From Streptomyces sp. SID8374 (GTDB taxonomy: Bacteria; Actinomycetota; Actinomycetes; Streptomycetales; Streptomycetaceae): DNA of 64,000 nucleotides. A model generated the notes under the pieces. It had not been told where the DNA came from. It worked only from the letters and a program-made list of their open reading frames with translations, and did not search any database. A program made the translations under genes and the position numbers. Location: positions 3,348,001 to 3,412,000 of the forward strand of contig NZ_WWGH01000001.1 of assembly GCF_009865135.1 (NCBI RefSeq). The letters are read 5' to 3'. Positions 41,314 to 49,287 of the stretch are shown here, piece after piece (the first letter of the stretch is position 1; the number at the start of each line of letters is the position of its first letter).

Positions 41314-42893
41314 CGGCCTTCCCCGTGGGTGGTGGAGCCGTCGGCCCCGGAACCGTCGGTCTCCGCGTCGACCATCTCGGCCAGGGCCTGCCGGGCGTTC
41401 TTCCCGTGCAGGCTGAGCGGCAGTTCGGTGAGGGTGCGGCACTGCGCGGGCACCTTCGCCTGCTCCAGCCGCTGCGCCAGCTCCTTGAGCACGGTGTGCG
41501 GCGGCAGTTCGGTCTCGGCGAAGATCAGCAGGTCCCGGGTGCCGGTCGGCGGGAGGGCGGTGGCGGTGCGTACACCGGGGATGTCCATGGCGGCGGCCTC
41601 GATCTCGACCGTGCTCATCCGGATGCCCTTGCGCTTGAACATGTCGTCGCGCCGGCCCTCGAAGTAGAGGTAGCCGTCGGCGTCGAAGCGGCCGTAGTCC
41701 CCGGTGTGCAGGCGCCGTTCGCCGGTCTCCGGGTCGGCTCCGAAGGTGGCCTCCGTGAGTTCGGGCCGCCGCCAGTAGCCGGGCATGACGTGCGGGCCGA
41801 CGGCGACGATCTCCCCGACCTCGCCCTGGGGCACCGGACGGCCGTCCGGGTCGAGGAGGAGGACGCGGGTCCCGGGCAGCGGCAGGCCGACGGAGTCGGG
41901 GCGCTCGCCGTCCTCCTCGGGCGGCATGACCGAGACGCGCTTGCACTCGGTCTGGCCGAACTGGCGGACCACCCGGACGCCGGGGAACGCCTCGCGCAGG
42001 GTGGCGATCGCGTGGGCGGGGAGCGCGGCACCGGTGTTGGTGAACAGCCGGACCGGCGGCGGGTCCTCGCGGTCGCGCCGGGCCAGCGAGCCGATCATCG
42101 TGGCGAGGGAGGGCACGATGGGGACGACGGTGGCGCCGGTCTCCCGCATACGGCGCAGCAGGACGAGGTCGGACTCGTCGCCCGCCAGGACCAGTTCGCT
42201 GCGGCCGAGGCAGGCGAGCAGCACCTTGTAGAGGCCGTAGTCCCAGGAGAGCGGGAAGCGGCAGAAGACCACGTCGTCGGGCCGGTAGCCGAGCACCTGC
42301 TGGATGGCCCGGGAGGCGAAGGTGACCTGGGCGTGCGGGCAGATGACGGCCTTGGGGGCGGCGGTGCTGCCGGAGGTGTACACCAGGAAGGCGATGTCGT
42401 CGGGGCCGGTGTGCCGGCCGGCGGCGGGCTCCGGGTCCCGGGCGGCGAGCGCCGTCACCTCGGGCCACAGCTCCGCCAGGTCGTGCACGGGGACCGGGGC
42501 GAGGGACTCCAGGAGGGTGGTGGCGGTGCCGCTCGCGATGACCAGGGCGGGTTCCGCGTCCCCGATCACCGACCTGAGGTGGTACTCCTTCATCGCCGGG
42601 TTGACGGGGACGAGGACAACACCGGCCCGGGAGGCCCCGTACATCATGGCGACCAGCTCGTGGCCGCTCGCCAGCTGGACGAGGAGGCGGTCACCCGCGC
42701 GTACGCCCGCGCGGTCCAGCCAGGCCGCGAAGGCGTGGCTGAGGGAATGTATTTGACGGTACGTCAGCCGGGTGCGGCTGTCGCGCAGGCACTGGCGGTC
42801 CGGCACCTCGGCGACGGCCTCGTCGAGCAGGGAATGGACCGTCGCGCCCTTCCCGAGCGGCGCTCCCGAGTCGGTTCTGTTCGGATTCTCCAC
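41310..42893 (-). CDS. Beta-amino acid:ACP ligase, ANL superfamily (VinN-like)
   Basis: A 527-aa adenylating enzyme. The A3 P-loop is YTSGSTAAPK (172-181); ADP-linked motifs are LHTGDYGRFD and GRRDDMFKRKG; the A10 lysine lies in LSLHGKNARQ. Two substrate-pocket features stand out. Asp218 (SWDYGLYK) could hold the amino group. Lys318-Arg319 (QTECKRVS) could bind a carboxylate, as I recall for VinN with 3-methylaspartate. The pair favours an amino dicarboxylic acid such as 3-methylaspartate as substrate, to be loaded on the discrete ACP. It is the first gene of the coupled ligase-decarboxylase-mutase operon, and 193 bp separate it from the ferredoxin gene upstream. Confidence 0.9.
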   Translation of the reverse strand: MENPNRTDSGAPLGKGATVHSLLDEAVAEVPDRQCLRDSRTRLTYRQIHSLSHAFAAWLDRAGVRAGDRLLVQLASGHELVAMMYGASRAGVVLVPVNPAMKEYHLRSVIGDAEPALVIASGTATTLLESLAPVPVHDLAELWPEVTALAARDPEPAAGRHTGPDDIAFLVYTSGSTAAPKAVICPHAQVTFASRAIQQVLGYRPDDVVFCRFPLSWDYGLYKVLLACLGRSELVLAGDESDLVLLRRMRETGATVVPIVPSLATMIGSLARRDREDPPPVRLFTNTGAALPAHAIATLREAFPGVRVVRQFGQTECKRVSVMPPEEDGERPDSVGLPLPGTRVLLLDPDGRPVPQGEVGEIVAVGPHVMPGYWRRPELTEATFGADPETGERRLHTGDYGRFDADGYLYFEGRRDDMFKRKGIRMSTVEIEAAAMDIPGVRTATALPPTGTRDLLIFAETELPPHTVLKELAQRLEQAKVPAQCRTLTELPLSLHGKNARQALAEMVDAETDGSGADGSTTHGEGR

Positions 42894-43086
42894 GTGTCCA
42901 ACATCGCTTTCGGGTGAGGACGGCGCGCGGCGGTCGCGCCGCCGCGCGGCAGCTGCCGAAGAAGGGGGCGTCCGGCGCGGGCCGGTCCCACGGGATCGTG
43001 GCGGGGGTTCCTGATCCCGTGGGGGTACTGCTCGGTGGCCGGCGGCCGGACGCCCGGTCGGTGGTCCGGGTGCGCGGGGGTCCGCG

Positions 43087-43281
43087 CTACTCGGCGATGC
43101 TGAGCGCGGCGACGGGGCAGACGTTGACGGACTCCACGACCTCGTCGCGCAGCTTCTCGTCCGGTGTCCCGATCAGGAGCACCACCTTGCCGTCCTCGTC
43201 GTCCTGGTCGAACACGGCGGGAGAGGTGATGACACACGCTCCCGCCGCCACACAGCGCTCTTTGTCGACGATCACACGCAT
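43087..43281 (-). CDS. 3Fe-4S ferredoxin, P450 partner
   Basis: A 64-aa ferredoxin. The cluster ligands are Cys10 and Cys16 in CVAAGAC and the final cysteine in NVCP. The residue that would be the fourth ligand is Ala or Gly, so a [3Fe-4S] cluster is expected, as is common for Streptomyces P450 ferredoxins. AAGGAG lies close before the ATG. It is encoded 12 nt after the P450 stop, so it should pass electrons from the reductase encoded at 9777-10982 to that P450. Confidence 0.92.
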   Translation of the reverse strand: MRVIVDKERCVAAGACVITSPAVFDQDDEDGKVVLLIGTPDEKLRDEVVESVNVCPVAALSIAE

Positions 43282-43293
43282 GGAACCGCTCCT

Positions 43294-44526
43294 TTACCAG
43301 GTCACCGGGAGTTCGTGGAGGCCGTCGATGAGCGCCTTCGCCTTGAAGGGCAGCTCGTCGAGTTCGGCGTCGAGCCGCAGGGTCGGGATGCGGCGCAGCA
43401 GGGTCGTGAAGACGACCTCCAGCTGCATCCGGACGAGCATCTGCCCGGCGCACTGGTGCCTGCCGAAGCCGAACGCGACGTTGCGGCGCGACTCGCGGCG
43501 GGTCAGGTCCAGCTTGTTGGGCTCCTCGAAGACCGCCGGGTCGTGGTTGGCGGCGGACAGGGAGCAGATGACGCCCTCGCCCTTGCGGATCAGCTGGCCG
43601 CCGATCTCCACGTCCTCCAGGGCGACCCGGACGGTGCCGTGGTCGGAGATGGAGGAGTAGCGGGAGAGCTCGTCGACCGCCTGGCCGGACATCTCCGGGT
43701 GCGCACGGAGCCAGTCGGCCTGCTCGGGGTGGTGGAGCAGGACGAGGGAGCCGATCGAGATGCCGTTGACGGTCGACTCGTGACCGGCGGCGATCATGGC
43801 CCGGACCAGTGCGCTGATGTCGGCGGGCTCCAGTTCGCCCTCCTTCTCGTTGCGCTGGAGCAGGCTGCTGATCAGGTCGTCGCCGGGGTTCTCCTGGCGC
43901 TCGGCGATGAGCTTGTACAGCAGCATCTCGACCTCGGCGTTGGCCGAGGCGTGCTCCTCCGCGCTGCCCTGGGTGACCAGCAGCGTCACCCAGCGGTGGA
44001 AGAGGTCGACGTACTCGACGGGCACACCGACCAGTTCGCACATGGCGAGCGAGGGCACCGGCATCGACAGCATGGACACCAGGTCCACGGGGCCGCCGTG
44101 CTCCAGCATGGCGTCGATGCACTCGTCGACGATCTCCTGGGTGCGCGGGCGCATCGCCTCGACGCGCTTCACGCTCAGCTCCGGCATCAGCATCATGCGG
44201 TGCGCGGTGTGCTCCGGCGGGTCCATGTGCAGCAGCGCCGGCTTGACCTTGCCCAGCAGCTCCATCGGGAAGTGGAACTGGAGCGGGTAGCCGGGGTCCG
44301 CCATGTCGGAGCTGAAGCGGGGGTCCTTGAGCATCTGCCGTACGTCGTCGTAGCGGGTGAGCAGCCAGGCCTCACGGCCGTTGAACCGCAGCTTGACCCA
44401 CGGCACGGGCTCCTTCTCCCGCAGTTCGGCGTACTCCGGCGCGGGGTCCAGCGGACAGCCGGTCCGCTCCAGCGGGAACAGGCGGGGCTGCCGTACGGGG
44501 CATGCCTCGGCGGCGGTATCCGACAT
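43294..44526 (-). CDS. Cytochrome P450 (macrolactam tailoring)
   Basis: A 410-aa soluble bacterial P450. It has the I-helix oxygen-activation motif AGHEST (247-252), ExxR as ELSR (286-289) and the heme-binding loop FGFGRHQCAG with Cys359. The ATG at 44526 gives a normal CYP107/105-like length; longer upstream readings run into another frame. It forms a unit with the following ferredoxin gene. The likely role is hydroxylation or epoxidation of the finished or nearly finished polyketide. The site of oxidation cannot be told from the sequence. It stands between the TIM-barrel gene and the starter operon in the same transcription direction. Confidence 0.94.
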   Translation of the reverse strand: MSDTAAEACPVRQPRLFPLERTGCPLDPAPEYAELREKEPVPWVKLRFNGREAWLLTRYDDVRQMLKDPRFSSDMADPGYPLQFHFPMELLGKVKPALLHMDPPEHTAHRMMLMPELSVKRVEAMRPRTQEIVDECIDAMLEHGGPVDLVSMLSMPVPSLAMCELVGVPVEYVDLFHRWVTLLVTQGSAEEHASANAEVEMLLYKLIAERQENPGDDLISSLLQRNEKEGELEPADISALVRAMIAAGHESTVNGISIGSLVLLHHPEQADWLRAHPEMSGQAVDELSRYSSISDHGTVRVALEDVEIGGQLIRKGEGVICSLSAANHDPAVFEEPNKLDLTRRESRRNVAFGFGRHQCAGQMLVRMQLEVVFTTLLRRIPTLRLDAELDELPFKAKALIDGLHELPVTW

Positions 44527-44621
44527 GGGGTTGCCTCTCTTCAGCTCTCTGGCGGAGTTCGGTGGCGGTGAGGGGGCTCTCGTTCGAGGCCCAGGGCCTG
44601 TCGGCAAACTGCCGTCCGCCC

Positions 44622-45491
44622 CTAGAGCGCGGCGCGCGCGGCCTCGACGGCGGCGCGGACGGCGGCGCGGGTGCGGGCGACGTTCTCGGCGACGGTCAGA
44701 CCGCGCAGCTCCGTCGAGAGGATCTCCACCGACGGGGTGAGGTCGACGCCCTTGGCGACCAGGGTGTGCAGCAGCCCCGTGATGTCGAACTCGCCGTCGC
44801 CGGGCAGCCGCCGGCGGTTGAGCACCTCGTCCATGATGTCCTCCGACGCGGCCAGCGGGCCGTCGCCGAACTCGACCCCGGCGATCTGCGCGGCGGTCAG
44901 CTCCTCGATCGCCGCCGGGCCGTCCGGGTCGCGGAACAGGTGCCACATGTCGATGAGGAGACGGCCGTTGGAGCGGTCGGCACCGCGGACGACATCGGCG
45001 GCCACCTTGTAGGTGAAGCCGGGCAGGACGGCGATGGACTCCAGCGCGACATCGAGGCCCTGGGCGGCGGCCCGGTCGCAGAGGGCACCGAAGCGCTCGG
45101 CGAGGACGCCGACCGCCGGCATGTCCGTACCCGGCGGGTAGACGGCGCAGGACTTGACCAGCGGGATGCCGAACTCCAGGGCGCGGGAGAAGAAGTGCTT
45201 CTCGCCCTCCAGGGCGGCGGCGATCTCGTCCGGGCCGGAGTTCCAGCCGAACAGGACCTCCAGCTCGCTGAACCGGACACCGTACTCGTCGAGAAGGCCG
45301 CGGATCTTGTCCGCCGAGTGCTCGGCGACCAGGGCGTCCAGCTCCTCGATGCTCATGCCCATGGCGGTGCAGCCGTTCTCGGCCAGCCCGGAGAGACGCT
45401 CCTCGAGGGTGTGGCGTACAGGCTCCTGCCAGGCGGAACCCGTCAGATGCAGATAGCTGAAGTTCAGTTCGTCCCGGTCCAGGATGGTCAT
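44622..45491 (-). CDS. TIM-barrel sugar isomerase/epimerase-like enzyme (AP-endonuclease-2 fold)
   Basis: A 289-aa protein of the xylose-isomerase-like TIM-barrel superfamily (IolE/IolI, hydroxypyruvate isomerase and relatives). Likely metal ligands are Glu in ALESIAVLPGF, Asp and His in LLIDMWHLFRD, and Glu in PSVEILSTEL. The amino end starts NFSYLHLTGS instead of the usual sugar-binding segment. ATG 45491 is chosen because upstream sequence in frame belongs to another frame of the acyltransferase gene. It sits between the acyltransferase and P450 genes in one direction, so it is probably part of the pathway. No step of known macrolactam routes obviously needs it, so its substrate is unknown. 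Confidence 0.8.
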   Translation of the reverse strand: MTILDRDELNFSYLHLTGSAWQEPVRHTLEERLSGLAENGCTAMGMSIEELDALVAEHSADKIRGLLDEYGVRFSELEVLFGWNSGPDEIAAALEGEKHFFSRALEFGIPLVKSCAVYPPGTDMPAVGVLAERFGALCDRAAAQGLDVALESIAVLPGFTYKVAADVVRGADRSNGRLLIDMWHLFRDPDGPAAIEELTAAQIAGVEFGDGPLAASEDIMDEVLNRRRLPGDGEFDITGLLHTLVAKGVDLTPSVEILSTELRGLTVAENVARTRAAVRAAVEAARAAL

Positions 45492-45604
45492 GGGTACCTC
45501 TCGCCTTCGACAGTTCGCGGCCGACCCGTGGGGCGTGTCCGGGACGCGGCGCCGGCCGAGGGCGCGTCCCACCGGAGTTCCGGTGCGGGACCGGAGGAGC
45601 GGCG

Positions 45605-46552
45605 CTACGCAGCGAGCTGCCTGCGCCGGGGCTGGAGCGCCAGCCGCGGGCTGAGCGCGACGACCTCGAAGTTCCGTGTGGTGACGGGGACCCGGCCGAA
45701 CAGGCTGTCGGGACCCGCGACATAGAGCCGCCGTACGCCGCGCAGCCGCAGCGACGCGACGACGTCGGGCCAGCGGACCTGGCGGGTGACGCAGTCCAGG
45801 AGCATGGTGCGCACCTGCGCACCGGTGGTCAGCAGCGACCCGTCCTGGTCGGCGACGATCGGCAGCCGGGGGTCGGCGAAGGTGAGCCCGTCGAACAGCT
45901 CCGCCTCGGCGCGCTCGCGCAGGGGGGCGAAGAGGCTCGCGTGCTGCGGCGGGCGCATCGTGTAGAGCGGGAGTCCGCCGACGGAGCGCACCCGCTTCTC
46001 CAGCCACTCCAGCCTGCCTTCGCGCAGCGAGACCATGGTGAAGTCCTCGTCGACGTGGCAGGCGATCTCGGACCACTCGCCGTGCTCGTCGAGTTCCCCG
46101 AGGATCTTCTCCAGCACGTCGGGCGGGACGCGGGTGAAGGAGTGGGTCACGATGTCGCGGTGGTGCTCGGCGAACCACTCCTCCAGGAGCCGGGCCCAGC
46201 GCGCGGTCAGCAGCACCGCGTCCGGGAAGCCGAGCACGCCGGTGTGCACGGCCGCGGCCTTCCCGCCGAAGCTGGGGCCGGCGCAGAGTCCGGGCGCCAT
46301 CTCGTAGACGTCCTCGGCCCACTCGGCGAGCGCCAGGCAGTTGAGGAAGAACGCGACCTGCGCGTACTCCGAGTAGTCGCCCTCGGCATCGCGGTACCGA
46401 TCGATCAGCGAGTAGCCGAGTACGTCGTCGGCCTGCGCGACCAGGCGGCGGGCCACCGGGTTGACGAGCATGAACCTGGCCGCCTCCCGGAACGGCAACG
46501 GACCCATTCCGGGAAAGACCAGCGCACTGCCCGTCCGAAGTTCGGTCGACAT
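45605..46552 (-). CDS. Starter acyltransferase, discrete ACP to PKS loading ACP (VinK-like)
   Basis: A 315-aa free-standing acyltransferase of the FabD/AT fold. The amino-terminal VFPGMG replaces the FxGQG seen in CoA-using ATs. The nucleophile is Ser94 in GPSFGGK instead of GHSxGE, and the catalytic histidine is His204 in PPQHASLF. The CoA/malonyl arginine motif is absent, as expected for an enzyme that moves an aminoacyl chain between two ACPs. It should pass the capped starter from the ACP encoded at 3864 to the loading ACP of the PKS starting at 37943. Upstream lies a 498-bp divergent promoter region with four TAGGGG-type motifs. Confidence 0.88.
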   Translation of the reverse strand: MSTELRTGSALVFPGMGPLPFREAARFMLVNPVARRLVAQADDVLGYSLIDRYRDAEGDYSEYAQVAFFLNCLALAEWAEDVYEMAPGLCAGPSFGGKAAAVHTGVLGFPDAVLLTARWARLLEEWFAEHHRDIVTHSFTRVPPDVLEKILGELDEHGEWSEIACHVDEDFTMVSLREGRLEWLEKRVRSVGGLPLYTMRPPQHASLFAPLRERAEAELFDGLTFADPRLPIVADQDGSLLTTGAQVRTMLLDCVTRQVRWPDVVASLRLRGVRRLYVAGPDSLFGRVPVTTRNFEVVALSPRLALQPRRRQLAA

Positions 46553-46691
46553 CCGGCTTCCTGCCCTTCAGCACGTCGGCGCTGCTCGGGACCTCCCCGT
46601 CGGGGAGACCCGCCGGCCCTCCCGTAGGAGAGGTCCGCTTCCGGCCCTGGACCGGCCCACACAGGCTGCGGGCTGTCCCACCCGTGCCAAA

Positions 46692-46921
46692 ACCCCTAAG
46701 GTTCCGTGGCGGAAATCCCTTCACACTCCGGTGGTCGACCGGGCATCGAGGCCCCCGGGCCCGCGCGGCGCCGCGACCGTCCACGGAGTTCGGCTCCGCC
46801 GCGCGGTGCCCCGTACGGCCCCTAAGGGTCGGGGCGCCGCCGCCGCCCGTGGACCGCACGGCGGCCGTGCCGGTCCGGGGACGGGCGGCCGACCTTAGGG
46901 GTCCGCGGCCGGACTTAGGGG
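46692..46921. promoter_or_regulatory. Divergent promoter region with four CTTAGGGG motifs
   Basis: The 498-bp gap between the VinK-like and thioesterase genes holds no gene. CCCCTAAGG is at about 46692 and CCCCTAAGGG at about 46819, both pointing toward the acyltransferase gene. CTTAGGGG is at about 46894 and 46914, 20 bp apart and pointing toward the thioesterase gene. Each motif lies on the coding strand of the gene it precedes. Confidence 0.5.
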
Positions 46922-47050
46922 AGGCGGCGACCACCGGGCGGCGGATTCAATCGGGCACGGAACAACCGGGCGGCGACCTGGTACGACCGGGCCACCGGGC
47001 CCAGAACCGGTCGGCCGGCCGGCGGGACGAGTGAAGAGAGCCGAGGAGAG

Positions 47051-47815
47051 ATGACGGCGGGCATCCGAGAGAACAGCCCCTGGATACGCAGGTTCCACCC
47101 CGTGCCCCGGGCGCCGGCCCGGCTCGTCTGCTTCCCGCACGCGGGAGGCTCGGCGACGTACTACTTCCCCCTGTCGGGGTCGCTGGCACCGGCGGCGGAC
47201 GTCCTGGCCGTGCAGTACCCCGGCCGCCAGGACCGCCGGTCGGAGCCGTGCGTCGAGGACATCGAGACGCTGGCCGACCTGATCACGGCCGAACTGCTCC
47301 CCTGGTCCGACGTGCCGCTGACGCTGTTCGGGCACAGCATGGGGGCCATGGTCGCCTTCGAGGTGGCCCGTCGGCTGGAGCGCGCGGGCCGCGCGCCGAC
47401 CGCCCTGTTCGCCTCGGGCCGCCGCGCGCCCTCCCGGGTCAGGGACGAGTCCGCGCACACCGCGGACGACGACCGGCTCGTCGCCGACCTCACCGGTCTG
47501 AACGGAACGGCCTCCGCCGTGCTCCGCGACCCCGAGATCCTGCGGATGATCCTGCCCGCCGTACGCGGCGACTACCGGGCGGCGGAGACGTACCGCTACC
47601 GTCCCGGACCGCCGCTGACGGCCCCGGTGTTCACGCTGCTCGGCGACGAGGACCCCTACGTCACCCTCGACGAGGCGCAGGCGTGGCGGGAGCACACCAC
47701 GGGCCCCTTCGCCCTGCGGGTGTTCCCCGGCGGCCACTTCTACCTGGACGAGCACGCCGCCGCGGTCCTCGACGTGCTGCGCGGCCATCTCGCCGCGCTC
47801 TCCCCCGCGCGCTGA
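47051..47815 (+). CDS. Type II thioesterase, first copy
   Basis: A 254-aa alpha/beta hydrolase of the editing thioesterase family. It has LVCFPHAGGSATYYFP near the amino end, the nucleophile elbow FGHSMG (Ser96), the acid in GDEDPYV and the histidine in PGGHFYLD. Such enzymes remove wrong or stalled acyl groups from PKS carrier domains. GAGGAG precedes the ATG. The gene is divergent from the starter acyltransferase and shares its motif-rich promoter region. A second enzyme of the same family is encoded at 53964-54755. Confidence 0.93.
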   Translation: MTAGIRENSPWIRRFHPVPRAPARLVCFPHAGGSATYYFPLSGSLAPAADVLAVQYPGRQDRRSEPCVEDIETLADLITAELLPWSDVPLTLFGHSMGAMVAFEVARRLERAGRAPTALFASGRRAPSRVRDESAHTADDDRLVADLTGLNGTASAVLRDPEILRMILPAVRGDYRAAETYRYRPGPPLTAPVFTLLGDEDPYVTLDEAQAWREHTTGPFALRVFPGGHFYLDEHAAAVLDVLRGHLAALSPAR

Positions 47816-47926
47816 GCAGCGGGTTCGGGGGCCGCCCCAACGGCGTTGCGAGGGAGGGGAATTACCTCCGGGGTGACTTGCCTCGTTCCGTTTCGACAAG
47901 GCCCCCCGGAACCTATACGTCCGTAC

Positions 47927-47932
47927 TATACT
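47927..47932 (+). promoter_or_regulatory. Candidate -10 box of the PqqD-like gene
   Basis: TATACT lies in an unusually A/T-rich stretch of the 265-bp gap before the PqqD-like gene. No convincing -35 box was found. A GGGGAATTACC segment near 47856 resembles half of a GGGAATTCCC operator. Confidence 0.3.
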
Positions 47933-48080
47933 TTCGTCTAACCACGGCACGAGACCCCGGTCATCGGCACCCGGGCCCAGCGAAGCGCCCCATCCCCTTC
48001 CACGTAATCGCTACGTACACGGTCATGCGCGCACACCGGCTCCGGCCGTCGCTGATCGGCTATCGACCACGGAGGACACA

Positions 48081-48350
48081 GTGCCGGTTCGACCCGAGCA
48101 CGGCGTGACGACGCAGGTCGCCGAGGACGGCTGTCTGGTGCTCCTCACCGAGGCGAGAGACACGACGTTCCGGTGCAGCCCGGTGGCGGCGGCCATGTGG
48201 ATCGCCCTGCGCCAGCACGACGGCCATGTGGGCGAGGCGTCCAGGATGCTGGCCGAGCTGTGGGGCACCGCCCCCGAGAACACCCGCAGCGACATGGACA
48301 TCTGGGTGAGCGAACTGCGCGACGCCGGGCTGGTCCGCGACGAGCCGTAG
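48081..48350 (+). CDS. Stand-alone PqqD-like (RRE-fold) protein
   Basis: An 89-aa protein with the PqqD superfamily pattern: an amino-terminal beta part (VTTQVAEDGCLVLLTEARDTTFRCSP), an Ala-Met-Trp helix (VAAAMWIALRQHDGHVGEA) and a final winged-helix segment (DIWVSELRDAGLVRDEP). PqqD folds usually hold a leader peptide for a RiPP maturase, but no precursor peptide, radical SAM enzyme or cyclase is visible nearby. The GTG start has GGAGG 6 nt upstream, so it is a real gene. A hairpin follows directly. Its role in a polyketide cluster is unknown; it may be a carrier-protein or peptide-binding accessory protein, or a regulator. Confidence 0.75.
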   Translation: MPVRPEHGVTTQVAEDGCLVLLTEARDTTFRCSPVAAAMWIALRQHDGHVGEASRMLAELWGTAPENTRSDMDIWVSELRDAGLVRDEP

Positions 48351-48352
48351 AA

Positions 48353-48400
48353 GCTCGCGGCGTACGTCAACGTACGCGCGGAGCACGGCCGTTCGGCCGT
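48353..48400. terminator. Two hairpins after the PqqD-like gene
   Basis: The first hairpin has an 8-bp core GCGTACGT-CA-ACGTACGC (about 48360-48377) with further pairing outside. The second is ACGGCCG-TT-CGGCCGT (48385-48400). Both lie between the convergent PqqD-like and tetR genes. Confidence 0.65.
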
Positions 48401-48437
48401 TCCACCCGGGGGGCCACGCGGCGCGCGGCCCCCGCCG

Positions 48438-49100
48438 TCACTTCACGGCGGCGTCACTGCCGCGCAGGCCGACAGCGTCACCGCCGTGCAGGTGGAGCGT
48501 GGCCCGCATCGCGTCGGCGAGATCCCGGCCCGAGGGCGCCGTCTCCGGCGAGAAGAGCCAGAGTGTCATCACCCCGTTGAGCAGCGCCGCGTAGAAGCTG
48601 CCGACCGTGGCCGCCGTCTCCTCGTCGATCTCGCTCTCGTCGACCCCGTGGAACAACGCCACCAGCGCCGACCAGCCCCGCGGCTGCACCCTGGCCAGGC
48701 CCTCCCGTACCTCGGGAAGCACCGCGGCGTGCACCGCGACCTCGACGTTCAGCGCCCACAGCGGCTTGCGCGCCGGGAACAACTCGATGATCCGGTTCCA
48801 CACCATCTCGAACCTCTCGATGGTGGCGGGCATCGACTCCAGGTCGGCGCTGATGGCCGTGCCGGGACCGAACTCGTCGCCCCAGTCCTGGATCGCCTGG
48901 ACGTACGCCTCGGTGAGCAGGGCGTCCTTCGAACCGTAGTGGTAGCCGATGGACGCGAGGTTCGTCCCCGACGCCGCCACGATGTCCCGGGCGCTCGTCC
49001 GCGCGAACCCCTTCTCCAGCAGGCAGCGCTTGGCACCCTCCAGCAAATCCTCACGGTGACCCACGGCACCACCCCCTCGTCTCGCGGTCGTGGCGGCCAT
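48438..49100 (-). CDS. TetR-family regulator
   Basis: About 220 aa. The amino-terminal helix-turn-helix is typical (EDLLEGAKRCLLEKGF, then SARDIVAASGTNLASIGYHYGSKDALL). The ligand domain is helical with AALLNGVMTLWLF near the end. The ATG at 49100 is taken as start. A GTG at about 49064 with GAGGGG upstream is an equally fair choice and would remove 12 residues. It is divergent from the large LuxR regulator and shares with it a region that contains a CTAGTG/CACTAG repeat, so each may influence the other's expression. Confidence 0.85.
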   Translation of the reverse strand: MAATTARRGGGAVGHREDLLEGAKRCLLEKGFARTSARDIVAASGTNLASIGYHYGSKDALLTEAYVQAIQDWGDEFGPGTAISADLESMPATIERFEMVWNRIIELFPARKPLWALNVEVAVHAAVLPEVREGLARVQPRGWSALVALFHGVDESEIDEETAATVGSFYAALLNGVMTLWLFSPETAPSGRDLADAMRATLHLHGGDAVGLRGSDAAVK

Positions 49101-49237
49101 CTTAGGGCTCGCGCCCGCCGCCCCCCAGACCCTCGATTTCCGGCCACGGCCCACGCCGCGACAACGGAGCCCGGCCCACCGTACGTGAGTTGTGCCTGCT
49201 CATCGCGGCGGGAGGCGGATTGTTCGGTGCGGTGCAA

Positions 49238-49251
49238 CTAGTGACCACTAG
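49238..49251. promoter_or_regulatory. Inverted repeat CTAGTG-AC-CACTAG before the LAL regulator
   Basis: A 6-2-6 perfect inverted repeat about 37 bp before the start of the LAL gene, in the divergent gap with tetR. It is a candidate operator of that TetR protein or of another regulator. Confidence 0.45.
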
Positions 49252-49287
49252 AGGATCGGCCGATGATGCGCCAAACTCCCGGGAGTA

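Noticed and set aside
40054..42468. An 804-codon reading that would fuse a long amino-terminal part to the decarboxylase
   Set aside because: The upstream part is another frame of the ligase gene. The ATG at 41313 gives a normal family length and overlaps the ligase stop as ATGA.
44619..44624. CCCCTA before the P450 gene as another TAGGGG-type operator
   Set aside because: It includes the stop codon of the TIM-barrel gene, and the extended motif (CTTAGGGG) is missing.
44622..46934. A 770-codon reading ending in the TIM-barrel enzyme, and an 842-codon reading ending in the P450 (43294-45822)
   Set aside because: The upstream parts lie in other frames of the neighbouring genes. Internal ATGs at 45491 and 44526 start proteins of normal length.
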